Source: Calliopsis andreniformis (Eukaryota; Arthropoda; Insecta; Hymenoptera; Andrenidae). From it: DNA of 64,000 bases. The position numbers were made by a program, and so were the translations under genes. Positions 62,574-64,000 of the stretch are shown here, piece after piece; position 1 is the stretch's first letter; the number at the start of each line of letters is the position of its first letter. The DNA lies in assembly GCF_051401765.1 (NCBI RefSeq), contig NW_027480422.1:20354001-20418000 (forward strand), given 5' to 3'. The notes under the pieces were generated by a model. That model ran no database searches and was not told the origin of the DNA. It saw only the letters and a program-made list of their open reading frames with translations.

Positions 62574-64000
62574 TGAAAGTAATGGCCATTTCTACGTTCC
62601 GTGCAACCTAGGCTTAACCTTAGGGCGTTGCTCCACCGGATCGAATAGTCAGGGACTTAGATTTCAACGCCAGAAGCATAAAATACAATAAAAATGCAAC
62701 AGATTTTCCATCGCATAACAGGAGTAATTGCAGCCAGTGTGAAAGTAATGGTCATTTCTACGTTCTGGGCAACCTAGGCTTCACTCTAGGGCGTTGATCC
62801 ACCAGATCGAATAGTTAGGGCCTAAGAAGTCAGCGCCAGAAGCATAAAATACAATATAAATACAACAGTTTTTCCATCGTATAACTGGAATCATTGCAAC
62901 CAGTGTGAAAGTGATGGTCATTTCCACGTTCCGGGCAACTTAGGCTTCACTCTAGGGCGTTGGTCCACCAGATCCAATAGATAGGGCCTAAGAAGTCAAC
63001 GCCAGAAGCACCAAATACAAAATAAATACAACAGTTTCTCCATGGTATAAAAAGAATTATTACGACCAGTGTAAAAGTAATGGTCATTTATACGTTCCGG
63101 CCAACCTCGGCTTCACCCTAGGGCGTTGCTCCACCAGATCGTATAGTTAGGGCCTAAGAAGCCAACGCCAGAAGGATAAAATACAATATAAATACAACAG
63201 TTTTTCCATCGTATAACAGGAATAATTGCAACAAGAGTGAAGGTGATGGTCATTTCTACGTTGCGGGCAACCTAGGCTTCACTCTAGGGCGTTGCTCCAC
63301 CAGATCGACTAGCTAGGGACTTAGAAGTCAACGACAGAAGCCTAAAATAAAATAAAAATACTACAGCTTTTCCATCGTATAAAACGAATAATTGCAACCA
63401 GTATTAATGTTATGGTCATTTCTACGTCCCGGGCAACCTAGCTTTCACTCTAGGGCGTTGGTCCACCAAATCCAATAGCTAGGGCCTAAGAAGTCAACGC
63501 CAGGAGCACCAAATACAAAATAAATACAACAGTTTTTCCAACGTATAAAACGAATAATTGCAACCAGTATGAAAGCTATGGTCACTTCCTCGTTCCGGGC
63601 AACCTAGGCTTCACTCTAGGGCGTTGGTCCACCAGATCGAATAGTTAGGGCGTAAGAAGTCAACGACAGAAGCCTAAAATAGAATATAAATGCAACAGCT
63701 TTTCCATCGTATATAATGTATATTTGCAAACAGTGTGAAAGTAAAGGCCATTTCTACGTTCCGGGCAACCTAGGCTCAACTGTAGGGCGTTGCTCCACCA
63801 GATCGAGTAGTTAGGGACTTAGAAGTCAACGCCCGAAGCATGAAATACATAATAAATAGAACAGTTTTTCCATTGTGAATGTTATGGTCATATCTACGTT
63901 CCGGGCAACCGGGGCTTAACTTGAGGGCGTTGCTCCACCAGATCGAATGGTTAGGGACATTGAATACAACGCCTGAAGGATAAAAGACAATAAATATACA
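62574..64000 (+). repeat. Diverged satellite edge
   Basis: About 8.6 monomers in + orientation, more diverged than those of the HOR units and without a repeated multi-monomer pattern. Examples are CTTAACCTTAGGG at 62612, TCAGGGACTTAGATTTC at 62649, GAAGGATAAAATAC at 63172, and TGTATATTTGCAAAC at 63718. One monomer near 63875 has lost 26 bp. The array is still in progress at the end of the window. No gene is seen. Confidence 0.88.

Overview
The whole 64 kb window is satellite DNA. It is an array of about 385 tandem copies of a monomer whose consensus length, counted by eye, is 166 bp. I find no protein-coding gene, rRNA, tRNA, CRISPR array or transposable element. All open frames of 60-133 codons are by-products of the repeat: 166 is not a multiple of 3, the same frames recur at multiples of the monomer length, and stops recur in every frame. 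A homogeneous array of this size, with a monomer near the length of DNA in a chromatosome and with higher-order repeat (HOR) units, points to eukaryotic (peri)centromeric or other heterochromatin. I do not recognise the satellite family and cannot name the organism. The consensus is about 42% GC (37 C and 33 G of 166). It has 6 CpG, about 0.8 of expectation, so it lacks the CpG depletion of a heavily methylated genome.

Layout. I define + orientation as the one reading through the A-rich segment, then GTTTTTCCATCG, TTGCAACCAG, CCTAGG and CTAGGG. Bases 1-1257 are monomers in - orientation. At 1258-1294 the array flips head-to-head, and everything to 64000 is in + orientation. 1295-3161 is diverged and not clearly organised. 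3162-22815 is a mosaic of older, shuffled blocks: a 2 x 1162-bp (7-mer) tandem duplication at 3809-6133, long copies displaced by 3650, about 6969 and about 10953 bp, and 14/16-mer units at 15.0-22.4 kb. 22816-39411 is four consecutive copies of a 4149-bp unit (25 monomers less 1 bp), almost identical. 39412-44645 is a mosaic of fragments of neighbouring units. 44646-62573 is exactly two copies of an 8964-bp unit (54 x 166), each holding a nested 2 x 1660-bp (10-mer) duplication. 62574-64000 is a diverged edge.

There is no pathway or operon. What the sequence records is layered amplification, with diverged edges, older rearranged blocks and two very young HOR domains. The likeliest functional features lie in the monomer itself: near-chromatosome length, phased A-tracts and a dyad-symmetric hairpin around paired CCTAGG motifs. 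No canonical CENP-B box was found.
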